In this document: positions 16,881 to 26,088 of the stretch, piece after piece | Numbering within the stretch: the first letter of the stretch is position 1 | Layout of the letters: every line of letters starts with the position of its first letter | Assembly (NCBI RefSeq): GCF_023806565.1 | Contig: NZ_JAMTDV010000013.1 | Coordinates: 1 to 46,358 of the forward strand | DNA length: 46,358 nucleotides | Origin: Accumulibacter sp. | GTDB taxonomy: Bacteria > Pseudomonadota > Gammaproteobacteria > Burkholderiales > Rhodocyclaceae | Reading direction: 5' to 3' | Program-made: the position numbers and the translations under genes | Notes under the pieces: model-generated | Told to the model about the DNA's origin: nothing | The model's input: the letters and a program-made list of their open reading frames with translations, nothing else | Database searches by the model: none

Positions 16881-18671
16881 TCAGTTCGCCCAGGTCAGGG
16901 ACGAGCTTTCTGGCTGCCCGCGCAGCCATTGTTCGAGCATGGTCAGGATCCACACCATCTCGCCATAGTAGCCAGGGTGTTCGGGCAGGTACTCGGTCAT
17001 CAGCCGGCTGACGAAGTCGGCGCGAACGATTCCGCGCGTGGCGAGCGTCGTCAACGAATCCGCGGCGAGTTCCCGAAGGGCCGGGGTGCGTGCCGTCCAA
17101 ACGCCGAATGGCAGTCCGAAGCCCTTTTTCTTCTTGATCAGGATCTCGTCGGGCAGGAAGCCTCGCAGCGCCTCCTTGAAAAACCAGCGCAACTTGAAGC
17201 GACGGAGCTTCCAGTCGGGCGGAAGCGACATCGAAAAATCCGTCAGGCGATCAGCCAGCAAGGGATACGCGACGGCGATGCCGGCCATCCCGGTGGCGCC
17301 CCGTACTTTCGGCAGATCACTGTCGGCGAGCGTGTATCGCCAGTCGTAGGCAAGCATTCGATTGATCAGACTCGGGGCCAGACATTCATTCCATGTGGCC
17401 TGCATGTGTCGTGACGGTTCGCCAAGATCGACCTGGCCAAGCAGCTCGGCGCCAAGTACCTGAGCGGGGTCAAGCTGCATGATCAGATTGAATGTCTGCA
17501 GGCGATCCGGCATCGGCACGCGCGAGTGGCGCACGTAACCGCATACCTGCTTGAGGCCCGGTATTCGCCGCATTGGGCTGTCGTCAGCGCAGGCGGGCTC
17601 GATACGGCGGCGGATTCCCGATGGTAGCGCATGGTAGAACTCGAACAGCCGCTGCACCGCATAGCGGGAGTTGCCCCCGAAAAGTTCGTCGCCGCCGTCA
17701 CCGGCAAGCATCCTGGTGCAACCGTCGGCCTGTGCAATTCTCGCGCAGTAGTAGGCCGGCAGTGCCGACGAGTTGCCGAAAGGCTGGTCGTGGTGCTGCG
17801 CCACCGCCGGCATGCTGGCCAGCAGGTCGGCGGGCGTCAGATAGTATTCATGGTGTTCGCAGCCAAAGTGCCTGGCGGCGATACGGGCGTACTCCATTTC
17901 ATCGTAGCCCTCGGCGTCGAAGCCGATGGAAAAAACCGGCGCCGCAGTGCCGGTGATCTGACAAAGCATTCCGGCCACGGTCGAACTGTCGGTGCCGCCC
18001 GAGAGAAAGGCGCCAACGCGCGACTGACCGCTCAACTGTTCGGCGACGCTCTCACGAATCAGTTGGCGGAACGTTTCGCGCGCGGCCGCGAAGGGTGGCC
18101 GATTTTGTTCGTCGAAATCCAGCCGCCAGTGGCGAGTCTCCTGTACGCCGTACCGGTCGATGAGCAGTGCGTGCGCTGCCGGCAGTCTGCGTACCCGACG
18201 GAAAATCGTGCGCGGCGCCGGAATCATGTGGAAATACAGGTAGTCGAAGATCGCTTGCGCATCGAGTTCGTTGCCGCGTCCCTCGACGCAGTCGGCGCGA
18301 TCGGAGAAGGCAAGCGTCTCCCCATCGGTCCGATAACAAAGAGTTTCGACGGCGAAACGGTCTACCGCAAGGAAAACGCATTGCCGCGCTGCATCGACGA
18401 TCACCAGTGCGTACGAACCTCCGATGCGCGCCGCGACCTCGGCGCCGTGCTCGTGCCACGCCCGCAGCAGTTGGCCAGCCGATGCCGTCGTTCGTGCCGC
18501 ATTGCCGACGAGGTCATTCTTGAGAGAGGGGGAGCCGATTACGGCGCAGGTGGCGTCTGCATCACGGGCGACATCATTGCCCCGCAGGACGAGCGAGGCG
18601 GGCAGTGCGCGCGCGGCAAGGGGGTCGAAGAGGCGGGTCAGGTCGAGCTGACCGGCAAGTCTGTCTTTCAT
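16881..18671 (-). CDS. Asparagine-synthetase family protein lacking the glutaminase Cys
   Basis: A 596-residue asparagine synthase-like amidotransferase. The C-terminal ATP-pyrophosphatase domain is intact: LSGGTDSS at 223-230 (PP-loop) and GDGGDELFGGNSRY near 345. KKKKGFGLPFG appears near the end. The N-terminal region keeps the Ntn-hydrolase shape (GGSYALVIVDAARQC, LCYRTDGETLAFSDRADC). It starts MKDRLAGQ, though, and has no Cys at position 2, and no upstream in-frame start supplies one. It therefore should not hydrolyse glutamine and would need free ammonia or act as an amide ligase or adenylating enzyme. ATG 18671 follows AAGGA. It is divergent from the VanZ/O-antigen-ligase gene and tail-to-tail, 16 bp apart, with the CHAT gene. 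Homologues of this kind often modify sugars or peptides in exopolysaccharide loci, so a cell-surface role is my inference. Confidence 0.85.
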   Translation of the reverse strand: MKDRLAGQLDLTRLFDPLAARALPASLVLRGNDVARDADATCAVIGSPSLKNDLVGNAARTTASAGQLLRAWHEHGAEVAARIGGSYALVIVDAARQCVFLAVDRFAVETLCYRTDGETLAFSDRADCVEGRGNELDAQAIFDYLYFHMIPAPRTIFRRVRRLPAAHALLIDRYGVQETRHWRLDFDEQNRPPFAAARETFRQLIRESVAEQLSGQSRVGAFLSGGTDSSTVAGMLCQITGTAAPVFSIGFDAEGYDEMEYARIAARHFGCEHHEYYLTPADLLASMPAVAQHHDQPFGNSSALPAYYCARIAQADGCTRMLAGDGGDELFGGNSRYAVQRLFEFYHALPSGIRRRIEPACADDSPMRRIPGLKQVCGYVRHSRVPMPDRLQTFNLIMQLDPAQVLGAELLGQVDLGEPSRHMQATWNECLAPSLINRMLAYDWRYTLADSDLPKVRGATGMAGIAVAYPLLADRLTDFSMSLPPDWKLRRFKLRWFFKEALRGFLPDEILIKKKKGFGLPFGVWTARTPALRELAADSLTTLATRGIVRADFVSRLMTEYLPEHPGYYGEMVWILTMLEQWLRGQPESSSLTWAN

Positions 18672-19034
18672 CGGTTCCTTACTGGTAGCGATCGGTTGAT
18701 GAGACTTGTTCTGGACATGATTCCTGTCGGCTTCGTAGGAAAGAACGGAATGCAATTGCCCACGAGAATGCCAACGTAGTAGCAGTATCGAGCAAATGGT
18801 ATGCTAATTTCCGGGCCTCGGCCATGTCGAATTTCACGGGGCTGTCGCGTTCACTTGCCTTTCGGATCCTGTGCCGGAGTGTATGGCAGAATGCGCGACT
18901 ATGGCGCGCGCCGCTGACCGCCAAATTTGCAGGCAATTTGGGGTGCCAAACGCGTGACGTTGAACGCCGGTTCCGCCTTTGGCAAACGCACCGGCTCGGT
19001 CACGGTTGCCCGAAAAGGCTCGAGGGCACAAGCA
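18672..19034 (+). other. Divergent intergenic region / leader of the VanZ gene
   Basis: This 363-bp gap is poorer in GC than its surroundings near 18700-18830 and contains no supported gene. It must hold the promoters of both divergent genes, but I see no convincing -35/-10 or -24/-12 pair. Its clearest structure is the overlapping inverted repeats at 18921-18950, listed separately. Confidence 0.4.
18921..18950 (+). repeat. overlapping, mutually exclusive hairpins
   Basis: CCAAATT (18921-18927) pairs with AATTTGG (18935-18941) across 7 nt. The TTTGG within the second arm can instead pair with CCAAA at 18946-18950 across 4 nt. The two stems cannot form together, the layout of a small attenuator or of a protein-binding site. 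It lies 85-114 nt before the start of the VanZ/O-antigen-ligase gene. Confidence 0.4.
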
Positions 19035-22000
19035 ATGGGAAGTCTGTCGAAAAGTCCTGACGCGGTCCACTACGAAAGCATGACGCGACCAATATACTGG
19101 TTGCTGGCCTACGTCGCCTTCATCGTTTATGGCATGCTGGTGCCGCTCGATTTCCACCCGCATTCGCTGACGTGGGCCTGGGCACGCTTTCAGGAAATTT
19201 CGATGTTGCCGGTCGGGATCGAAAGTCGGGCGGATGCGATCGCGAACGGCGTCCTCTTTGTGCCGGTGGGCTTTCTCTCTGCGATCGTGTTGGCCGGAGG
19301 GAGGCACGGCGCCGGTATGCTGTGGACTCGGGTCACTGCGCTTGGCTTTTCATGCTGCCTCGCAGTGACCATCGAGTTCCTTCAGATATTCTTTCCGCCC
19401 CGTACGGTGTCACTGAACGACATTCTGTCCGAGTGTTTGGGCAGCGTCGTTGGCGTTCTGATTGCCGCGCGCGGGACCACTTGGTTTCGCCAGTTGATCG
19501 GCAGGAGACTTGACGATCCGGCGCGGTACATCAATCTGGCGCTGCAGTTCTACCTGTTCCTTTTCGTCGCCTATTCCCTCTACCCCTATGACTTCGTCCT
19601 TTCCGCTGACGAACTCGCGATCCGGGCGAATTCAGGCAATTGGGGTTGGTGGCAGGCGGCAATCTCGACTCGAGGGAGCCGTCTGTGGTCGCTGCTGCAT
19701 ACCACGATTGAAGCGGCAGCCGTGCTTCCGATCGGTTTGCTCCTTGCTCGGCGGCCGGCGAGGACAGGTCGCGCTTGGTCAGCGTTTTTCCTCGGACTTC
19801 TTCTCGGGTTGCTCATCGAAGTGGCACAGTTCTTCTTGTATTCTGGCGTCAGCCAAGGGCTCTCGGTGCTGGCCCGGGCGATCGGTTGCTGGCTGGGAGC
19901 CCTGCTCTGGGAGCGTCGCGCTGCCTGGACCGAGATAAGGGTTGCGGCGACGGCGCGTCGCCTGGCATTGCTCTTGGCCCCGATCTACCTGACCACTGTG
20001 TTGGCGGTCAATGGCTGGTTTACTCGACCACGCCAGGGAGCGGCGAGCGCGATGGTCGCGTTGGCGGAAGTGCATTTCGTCCCCTTTTACTACCACTACT
20101 TCACTAGCGAAGCGCTCGCCCTCGTCAGTGTTGTTTCCGTGGCGCTGCAGTATGCGCCGGTCGGCGTATTTGTCTGGGCCTTTGACCGATCGCCATTGCG
20201 AGCCGCCTCGATGGCTTTCGGGCTGGCACTGGCAGTGGAGGTCGGCCGTTTGTTTCTTGTCGGTGCCCACGCTGACCCGACCAATTTGCTGGTAGCGGCG
20301 GGTGGCGCCTGGCTTGCCGCGGCGCTCGCCTATCGATTTGCCCGCTTGCTGCGCGAGGAAGCAAGCGACACAGTACCGCAGCGTTTGCCAGCGGCGCCCG
20401 TGGCTGCGAAGCAACAGCGAGTCGCACCGGCCGCAACTACTTCCGGCACAGTCGCCTGCACGGCGCATCGACCGACAGCCACTGGCCTGGTGACGATGCT
20501 GCTGGCCGTCGTTGCCGCGGCCTTCTGGCTTGCCTCGTTTCCCGTGTATGCGGGAGTTCTCGCCGTGTTCTTGATGGGTGTGATGTTCTTCGCGTGGCGG
20601 TGGCCCGTGCTGCTGGTTGCATTGCTTCCTGCAACGCTGCCACTCCTCGACCTCGCTCCGTGGAGCGGCCGATTCTACCTCGATGAATTCGACGTTTTTC
20701 TTGCGCTCAGCCTTGCGCTGGGCTACGCGCGGGTAGCGCCAGCGCCACGCGGTTACGATCGCGACGCCTTGTTCCAGGGGATTATCGCGCTCGTTGCTCT
20801 CTCTTACATCATTGGCACCCTGCGCGGATTGCTTCCATGGCAAGGACTGGACGTCAATTCTCTGACGAACTATTACAGTCCGTATAACGCCCTGCGGATC
20901 GCCAAGGGTGCCTTCTGGGCCTTCCTGCTCTTTGGTTTGCTACGCCGTCTGGAGGCTGCTGGCCGGACAACTGGCCGTTCGTTCACATGGGGGATGGTGA
21001 TTGGCCTGTCGGGGACTGTCGGTGTGATTTGCTGGGAGCGCCTGACGTTCCCGGGCTTGTTGAACTTTGCCAGCGATTACCGGGTGACCGGCCCGTTCTC
21101 CCAACTGCATAACGGCGGGGCCGACATGGAGGTCTTCCTGATAGCGGCGCTTCCCTTTCTCGTCTTGCTGCTACTGCAAATCAGGAGTTGGCTCGTGCGA
21201 TTGGCTGGTGTAGCCGTGTTGATCGGTGCCACCTATGCGCTAATGGTCACTTTCTCGCGTGGTGCGTATGCTGCCTTCGTGCTGGCTGTGGCGATCGTCG
21301 TTCTCGCATCAGTCCGCGAGACGCTGGCAAGACGCGCTGTGACGGCACGGCAGCGGCTGGCTGCCATGGCATTTTCCATGGTGGCGCTGGCAGTAATGCT
21401 CGTCGTGGCTGTGCCCGTCTTTCTCGGGCAGTTTGCCCAGGCGCGCCTGTCGATATCGGGCGACGACCTGGGAGTGCGCCGTAATCACTGGGCCGATGCG
21501 CTGCGCATGCGTGATCCGGATGGCATGGCTGCCTTGTTGGGAGTGGGTGTCGGGCGCTACCCGGAAATGCATTACTGGCGCAGCCGAGAGAACAATCGCT
21601 CGGCGACCTATCGGTTGGTAAACGAGGAGGGCGAAACGTTTCTCCGGCTCACTGCGGGCAACCCGATCTTCCTGGAGCAGGGAGTGGCGGTGTCGCCAAA
21701 CGACAACTATCTGCTCAGTCTCGATCTGCGCGCGCACCAGCCGGGCGCCAGAATCGGTGTGTCGATATGCGAAAAATGGCTGTTTGCGTCCTATAACTGC
21801 GTGTCTACGACGTTCGGTAGTGAGACGGAAGTCAATACGTGGGTGCACTTTGAAAAGAGCGTCGCCTCCGGCGAGGTGGGGAGTGGCCATTGGTACTCTC
21901 GCCGACCAGTAAGATTGGCCCTGCACAATGCCGGTGGCGAGTTCCCGGTAGATGTCGATAACGTCAGTCTGGTAGCGCCGGACGGGAGGCAGCTGGTGGC

Positions 22001-22394
22001 CAATGGCAACTTCTCGCATGCTCTGGACCACTGGTTTTTCTCTGCCGACGACCATAAGCCCTGGCACATCTTTAGTCTGCCGGTCGGTATTCTCTTCGAT
22101 CAAGGCTGGCTGGGTGTCGTCAGTCTCGGATTGCTCGCGGCCTTGGCACTCGGCCGTGCCACGCGTGCTGCCTGGCGAGGTAACGTATATGCTGGAGCAG
22201 TTCTGGCGTCTCTCACAGGAGTGATGGTGCTCGGCTTATTCAACAGTGTCGTGGATTCTCCACGGATCTTGCTGTTGGTCTTGCTGCTCGCCCGGTTTGG
22301 GGCCAAGGCAAGCGATGCGTCGCAGCTTATGGATTCGCGGATTGCTCCGCCGGCGAACGCAAGATCGTTCCGGAACTCACGAAACTCGTCATAG
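19035..22394 (+). CDS. VanZ-repeat / O-antigen-ligase-like polytopic membrane protein
   Basis: A 1119-residue inner-membrane protein. The first 450 residues hold three VanZ-like units: TIEFLQIFFPPRTVSLNDIL near 112, LLIEVAQFFLYSGVSQGL near 260, and a more degenerate VEVGRLFLVGAHADPTNLL near 405. After a basic linker the rest resembles an O-antigen ligase/polymerase (WaaL/Wzy fold): many helices, a TFSRGAYAAF segment near 737, and VGVGRYPEMHYW near 838. A soluble insert (about 868-1008, NPIFLEQGVAVSPNDNYLLS to WFFSADDHKPWHIF) looks like a jelly-roll carbohydrate-binding module in a periplasmic loop. The start is uncertain: ATG 19035 has GAGGG 8 nt upstream, and ATG 19080 would also retain the first helix. 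A role in surface-glycan assembly is inferred. Confidence 0.75.
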   Translation: MGSLSKSPDAVHYESMTRPIYWLLAYVAFIVYGMLVPLDFHPHSLTWAWARFQEISMLPVGIESRADAIANGVLFVPVGFLSAIVLAGGRHGAGMLWTRVTALGFSCCLAVTIEFLQIFFPPRTVSLNDILSECLGSVVGVLIAARGTTWFRQLIGRRLDDPARYINLALQFYLFLFVAYSLYPYDFVLSADELAIRANSGNWGWWQAAISTRGSRLWSLLHTTIEAAAVLPIGLLLARRPARTGRAWSAFFLGLLLGLLIEVAQFFLYSGVSQGLSVLARAIGCWLGALLWERRAAWTEIRVAATARRLALLLAPIYLTTVLAVNGWFTRPRQGAASAMVALAEVHFVPFYYHYFTSEALALVSVVSVALQYAPVGVFVWAFDRSPLRAASMAFGLALAVEVGRLFLVGAHADPTNLLVAAGGAWLAAALAYRFARLLREEASDTVPQRLPAAPVAAKQQRVAPAATTSGTVACTAHRPTATGLVTMLLAVVAAAFWLASFPVYAGVLAVFLMGVMFFAWRWPVLLVALLPATLPLLDLAPWSGRFYLDEFDVFLALSLALGYARVAPAPRGYDRDALFQGIIALVALSYIIGTLRGLLPWQGLDVNSLTNYYSPYNALRIAKGAFWAFLLFGLLRRLEAAGRTTGRSFTWGMVIGLSGTVGVICWERLTFPGLLNFASDYRVTGPFSQLHNGGADMEVFLIAALPFLVLLLLQIRSWLVRLAGVAVLIGATYALMVTFSRGAYAAFVLAVAIVVLASVRETLARRAVTARQRLAAMAFSMVALAVMLVVAVPVFLGQFAQARLSISGDDLGVRRNHWADALRMRDPDGMAALLGVGVGRYPEMHYWRSRENNRSATYRLVNEEGETFLRLTAGNPIFLEQGVAVSPNDNYLLSLDLRAHQPGARIGVSICEKWLFASYNCVSTTFGSETEVNTWVHFEKSVASGEVGSGHWYSRRPVRLALHNAGGEFPVDVDNVSLVAPDGRQLVANGNFSHALDHWFFSADDHKPWHIFSLPVGILFDQGWLGVVSLGLLAALALGRATRAAWRGNVYAGAVLASLTGVMVLGLFNSVVDSPRILLLVLLLARFGAKASDASQLMDSRIAPPANARSFRNSRNSS

Positions 22395-22582
22395 CTTCCG
22401 TGTCGTTGCCCGTCGATCGCGCGACCGGACGAAGCACCCTCTTCGCCCAGGGAGTCCACACACGCGCGGGCCAGGATGTCTTGGCGTGCGAACGGCGGAC
22501 TTCATTCTCTCCGGAAATGGCGCCTTCCGTTTCGAGGTGCCTTAGTCGCCGATTTCGTGCTCAGGCCATGAATGCCACTTGT

Positions 22583-23379
22583 TCACCGGCGCCACCGCCG
22601 CATCGAACCCATCACGGCCAGACCCAAGCCCAGTAATGGGAGTGTAGATGGCAACGGCAGTGCCACATCGTCAAGAGAAATACCGACGTCGACTCCGGGG
22701 TCCCCTTCGGTAACCGGCCCTTCGCCGGACAATACCACCCGCACGAACCCCACTCCCGGTCCGAGGTAAAACTGGTGGTTTATCTCCAATATCTTCAGTG
22801 TATCGACAAATGTCCCGATGGTCAGATCTGCCTCCTGCGCTATGACTGCCGAGACATCGACTCCATTGGTACCGACAATGCGTACGGTGCGAGCCAGAAA
22901 CAGGCCTGCCGTGTAGTTTCCCAATCCGTTCGAACCACCGCCAGTATTGCCTACGATGAAATCGAACGCTTGCGAAAAGATGTTGGGGCCGTCGATCGCG
23001 CCACCCGTGACGGTGAATTGCGCCGAGAACGCGTGAAAAATTACCTGGTCCAGAGGCAGCCCGTATCCGTATATCGCGGCGTTCGAGAGATTCGTCCCGT
23101 TCATGGCGTTGGCTGAGCTCACTTTATCGGGCGTGCCAAGCGGTTTTTGCTGACTGGCGGGCTGCCGGTGCAATGGTTGTCGGCGGCGGTATCAGCGCTG
23201 CAGTCGCCCAGCCCTACGAACATTCCGGGACGAACCGGATGTGGGTCGCTCTCGGCCGGAGGGGTGGTCGGATCAACTCCATCAATTGTCATCGTAAACG
23301 TAATGGGGTCAGCAAACCCCCATGCTGGCGCCGTGAGCAGCAGCCCAGCCAACAAGCAACGTGCAGTCATATGTATCAT
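22583..23379 (-). pseudogene. PEP-CTERM-type exported protein, frameshifted in a poly-A run
   Basis: The 5' part (from ATG 23379, GAGG 6 nt upstream) encodes a signal peptide (MIHMTARCLLAGLLLTAPAWG) and the start of a secreted domain. That frame ends at 23119. The remainder continues one base over (KPLGTPDKVSSANAMNG...) and ends in a sorting tail: LPLPSTLPLLGLGLAVMG followed by MRRWRR, a PEP-CTERM-like exosortase signal. The frames meet at AGCAAAAACCG (near 23140-23150). A run of six A instead of five would restore one reading frame of about 265 codons. This could be a sequencing error, slippage-based phase variation or real decay. It would be exported, cleaved and anchored or released by an exosortase not encoded in the window. 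Confidence 0.75.
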
Positions 23380-23465
23380 CGTGGTCCTCTTGTGGAGATT
23401 TCGTAGTCTGCACAACAGCGTCGATTGCCAAAACTACCATGGGAAAAGCAAGCCAAAAGTCTACA

Positions 23466-23481
23466 AGCAAATTTTATGCCG
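23466..23481 (-). promoter_or_regulatory. sigma-54-like promoter of the frameshifted PEP-CTERM gene
   Basis: The minus strand reads CGGCAT-AAAAT-TTGCT, with GG and GC 10 bp apart, a perfect -12 element and two mismatches in the -24 element. The predicted start near 23456 gives a leader of about 77 nt. The same GGCAT variant appears before the intact PEP-CTERM gene at 45358, which supports a real element. Confidence 0.6.
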
Positions 23482-23846
23482 GAAACTGTTTTTTTCAATA
23501 AGAACAGATTGTTGTGAAATATTTCCTATTGTCGTGCGGCGATTTTGAAGGAAAATGTAAAAATTTTCGACAGGAAAGCCGGATTCCGCGCTGGTGCGAA
23601 TGATGCGGCGCACACGGGTGCCGAGCGGCGCTGCGACGGCTGCAGTTCGCCAGGACGGTTCACAAGGTGGCCGCGCATTCCCTTCTCAATGGTGGTTTCC
23701 AGATGCCGGAACCGGCTGGTTTTCCGCTCGACTGCCGACTTCTGGCATTCCGGGATCGCTACGTGCTTCGGCAACATGCCCTCATCCATCGGACTGCCCG
23801 TCTCGCCGCTCGACGCCGGAATTGTCGAGGAACCAGAGGTTCTTCG
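23482..23846. other. gene-free stretch between PEP-CTERM gene and tRNA
   Basis: About 365 bp with no open frame resembling a known family on either strand. The part next to the PEP-CTERM promoter (to about 23570) is AT-rich; the part near the tRNA is high GC. A 123-codon minus-strand frame here reads through the tRNA and is not credible as a gene. Confidence 0.5.
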
Positions 23847-23918
23847 TCCCCTCGACAGGAATCGAACCTGTATCTCACGCTTAGGAGGCGCGTGCACTAT
23901 CCATTATGCTACGAGGAG
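23847..23918 (-). tRNA. tRNA-Arg (anticodon CCT)
   Basis: Minus-strand cloverleaf of 72 nt. The acceptor is CTCCTCG/CGAGGGG with one U-G pair. The D arm is GCA...TGC around AATGGATAG. The anticodon stem is CGCGC/GCGTG with loop CTCCTAA, anticodon CCT at positions 34-36 reading AGG. The T arm is ACAGG-TTCGATT-CCTGT. The discriminator is A. The genome encodes CGA rather than CCA after it, so CCA would be added by nucleotidyltransferase. The first base pair being C-G rather than G-C is slightly unusual. No attachment-site duplication or integrase is seen beside it. Confidence 0.88.
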
Positions 23919-24171
23919 CCGGGGGCGTATTGTAGCCGCTGCCTCGCGAATGCGCCAATTGGGCGATTGGCCGTAGCCGCCAAGCAAACTTGCCGGCATC
24001 TCCGGGGCGACGCCGGGAGTGAGCGCCGATCGAAGTTCGCTCACGTGTCGATCCGTGCGTCCGTTGCGCGCGGTAGAATCGCCCTTCTGCGGTCGTCCGC
24101 GACTGCCGCAGCAGCACAATCGGCGCGATTCGCGGCGACGCCTTGCCCAACCTTCATGCGCACGCACAACC

Positions 24172-26088
24172 ATGCCGTACCTCATGCTTTCCGATGCTTC
24201 CCTCGCCTTCGGTCATGTGCCTTTGCTCGATCATGCGGATTTTCAGCTCGATCCGGGAGAACGGGTTGCGCTTATCGGTCGCAACGGCACCGGCAAGTCG
24301 TCGCTGTTGAGCGCTCTCGCCGGTTGTGGCGGGCTCGACGAGGGCAAGGTATGGATCCAGCCCGGCCTGCGCATCGGCTACGTTCCGCAGGAGCCGCCCT
24401 TTGCTCCGCAAGTCACGGTATTTGACGCGGTCGTCGCCGGCATGGGCGAGGTGTCGACCCTGCTCCGCGACTACCACGCTGTCTCGCACGCTCTTGGCGA
24501 AGCCGGGGCCGACCAGGAAGACCTGTTGCAGCGCATGCATGCGCTGCAGAGCGAACTCGAATCGCGTGACGCCTGGTCTTTCGAGGCGCAGGCGGAACGG
24601 GTGATTCAGCGTTTTTCGCTGGATGCCGATGCGCTGGTCGGAACGCTCTCGGGTGGCCAGAAGAAGCGTCTGGCGCTGGCGCAGGCGCTGGCCGTTTCTC
24701 CGGAGTTGTTGCTGCTCGACGAGCCGACCAACCATCTTGACGTTGGCGCCATCGAGTGGCTGGAGGAAATGCTGGTTGCGTCGGGTGTGACGCTGGTGTT
24801 CATCACTCATGACCGTCGCTTCCTTGAACGCGTCGCCACGCGCATCGTCGAGCTCGACCGCGGCCGGCTGCTTTCGTGTCCCGGCAGCTTCCGCGAGTAT
24901 CAGGCGCGCAAGGAGGCGATGCTGCACGAAGAGGCGTTGAGCAATGCGCGGGCCGACAAGTTCCTTGCCCAGGAGGAAGTGTGGATTCGGCAGGGGATCA
25001 AGGCGCGGCGGACGCGCAACGAAGGCCGCGTATTGCGCCTCGAACGCCTGCGCCGGGAGCGTGCGGCGCGACGCGAGCGTCAGGGCAGGGTGGAAATGGC
25101 GCTCGACGCCGGCGAGCGCAGTGGCAGGCTGGTCGCGGCGATCGAGCACGTCGGCAAACGCTTTGGCGACAAGTTCGTGGTGCGGGATTTCTCGTGTCGC
25201 ATCCAGCGCGGCGACAAGATCGGCGTCATCGGTCCCAACGGTGCCGGCAAGACGACGCTGCTGCGCCTGATCCTGGGGGAATTGCCGCCCGACCAGGGCA
25301 AGGTGCAACTCGGAACGAAAGTGCAGGTGGCGTACTTCGACCAGTTCCGCAGTCGGCTCGACGAACAGGCGACCCTGATCGATGTCATCTCTCCGGGATC
25401 CGATTTCGTCGACATCGGCAACCAGCGCAAGCATGTGATCAGCTATCTCGGCGACTTTCTGTTTGCCCCGCAGCGCGCACGTTCGCTGGTCAGCTCGCTC
25501 TCCGGCGGTGAGCGCAACCGTCTCCTGTTGGCGCGTCTGTTCGCCCGGCCGGCGAATGTGCTGGTGCTCGACGAACCGACCAACGACCTCGACATCGAGA
25601 CGCTCGAACTGCTCGAGGAGCTGTTGCAGGATTATGACGGCACTCTGTTTCTCGTCAGCCACGACCGCGCTTTCCTCGACAACGTCGTCACGCAGACCAT
25701 CGCCGCCGAGGGCGACGGTGTCTGGCGCGAATATGCCGGCGGTTACCAGGACTGGGTCGAGTATCACGCAGCTCGCCGCCGTGAGGAGCTTGCTCCGACG
25801 AGTGCCGTCCGCCGCGGCGAAGCGCGCCAGGCGTCGCAGACCAGGCCGGCCCACCCGAAGCCGGCGACCGGCGGCAAGCTGTCCTGGAAGGAGACGCAGG
25901 AACTGGCCGAACTGCCGGGACGCATCGCCGCCCTCGAGGCCGAGCAGAAGACGATCGGCGAGCGCCTCGCCGATCCGGCGTTGTACCAGTCGCAGGCGCA
26001 GGAAGCGCAACGGCTGGCGCGACGCCTGAGCGAAATCGACGAACAGTTGCTGGCGCTGCTCGAACGCTGGGAGGCGCTCGAAGGTTAA
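24172..26088 (+). CDS. uup: ABC-F family ATPase, Uup-like
   Basis: A soluble tandem ABC ATPase of 638 residues acting on ribosomes or branched DNA, not a transporter. First cassette: Walker A GRNGTGKSS near 37, signature LSGGQKKRLALAQAL near 159, Walker B LLLLDEPTNHLD near 180. Second cassette: GPNGAGKTTLL near 355, LSGGERNRLLLARLF near 443, VLVLDEPTNDLD near 464. Between them is the ABC-F linker, basic and helical (RRTRNEGRVLRLERLRRERA). The C-terminal 70 residues form a coiled coil (KLSWKETQELAELPGRIAAL onward), the mark of Uup rather than EttA or YheS. No clear Shine-Dalgarno precedes ATG 24172, but MPYLMLSDASLAFG is the expected N-terminus. Its stop codon overlaps that of benE on the other strand. 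Confidence 0.92.
   Translation: MPYLMLSDASLAFGHVPLLDHADFQLDPGERVALIGRNGTGKSSLLSALAGCGGLDEGKVWIQPGLRIGYVPQEPPFAPQVTVFDAVVAGMGEVSTLLRDYHAVSHALGEAGADQEDLLQRMHALQSELESRDAWSFEAQAERVIQRFSLDADALVGTLSGGQKKRLALAQALAVSPELLLLDEPTNHLDVGAIEWLEEMLVASGVTLVFITHDRRFLERVATRIVELDRGRLLSCPGSFREYQARKEAMLHEEALSNARADKFLAQEEVWIRQGIKARRTRNEGRVLRLERLRRERAARRERQGRVEMALDAGERSGRLVAAIEHVGKRFGDKFVVRDFSCRIQRGDKIGVIGPNGAGKTTLLRLILGELPPDQGKVQLGTKVQVAYFDQFRSRLDEQATLIDVISPGSDFVDIGNQRKHVISYLGDFLFAPQRARSLVSSLSGGERNRLLLARLFARPANVLVLDEPTNDLDIETLELLEELLQDYDGTLFLVSHDRAFLDNVVTQTIAAEGDGVWREYAGGYQDWVEYHAARRREELAPTSAVRRGEARQASQTRPAHPKPATGGKLSWKETQELAELPGRIAALEAEQKTIGERLADPALYQSQAQEAQRLARRLSEIDEQLLALLERWEALEG

Noticed and set aside
18672-19034. 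Sigma-54 promoter for the VanZ or asparagine-synthetase-like gene
   Set aside because: TGGCA-type strings occur (near 18770, 18884 and 18980) but none has GC at the required 10-bp spacing.
23526-23897. 123-codon minus-strand frame beside the tRNA
   Set aside because: It translates part of the tRNA-Arg and has no family similarity or ribosome site.
23847-23918. tRNA-Arg as an integration site of a mobile island
   Set aside because: No integrase and no repeated 3' tRNA segment found on either side within the window.
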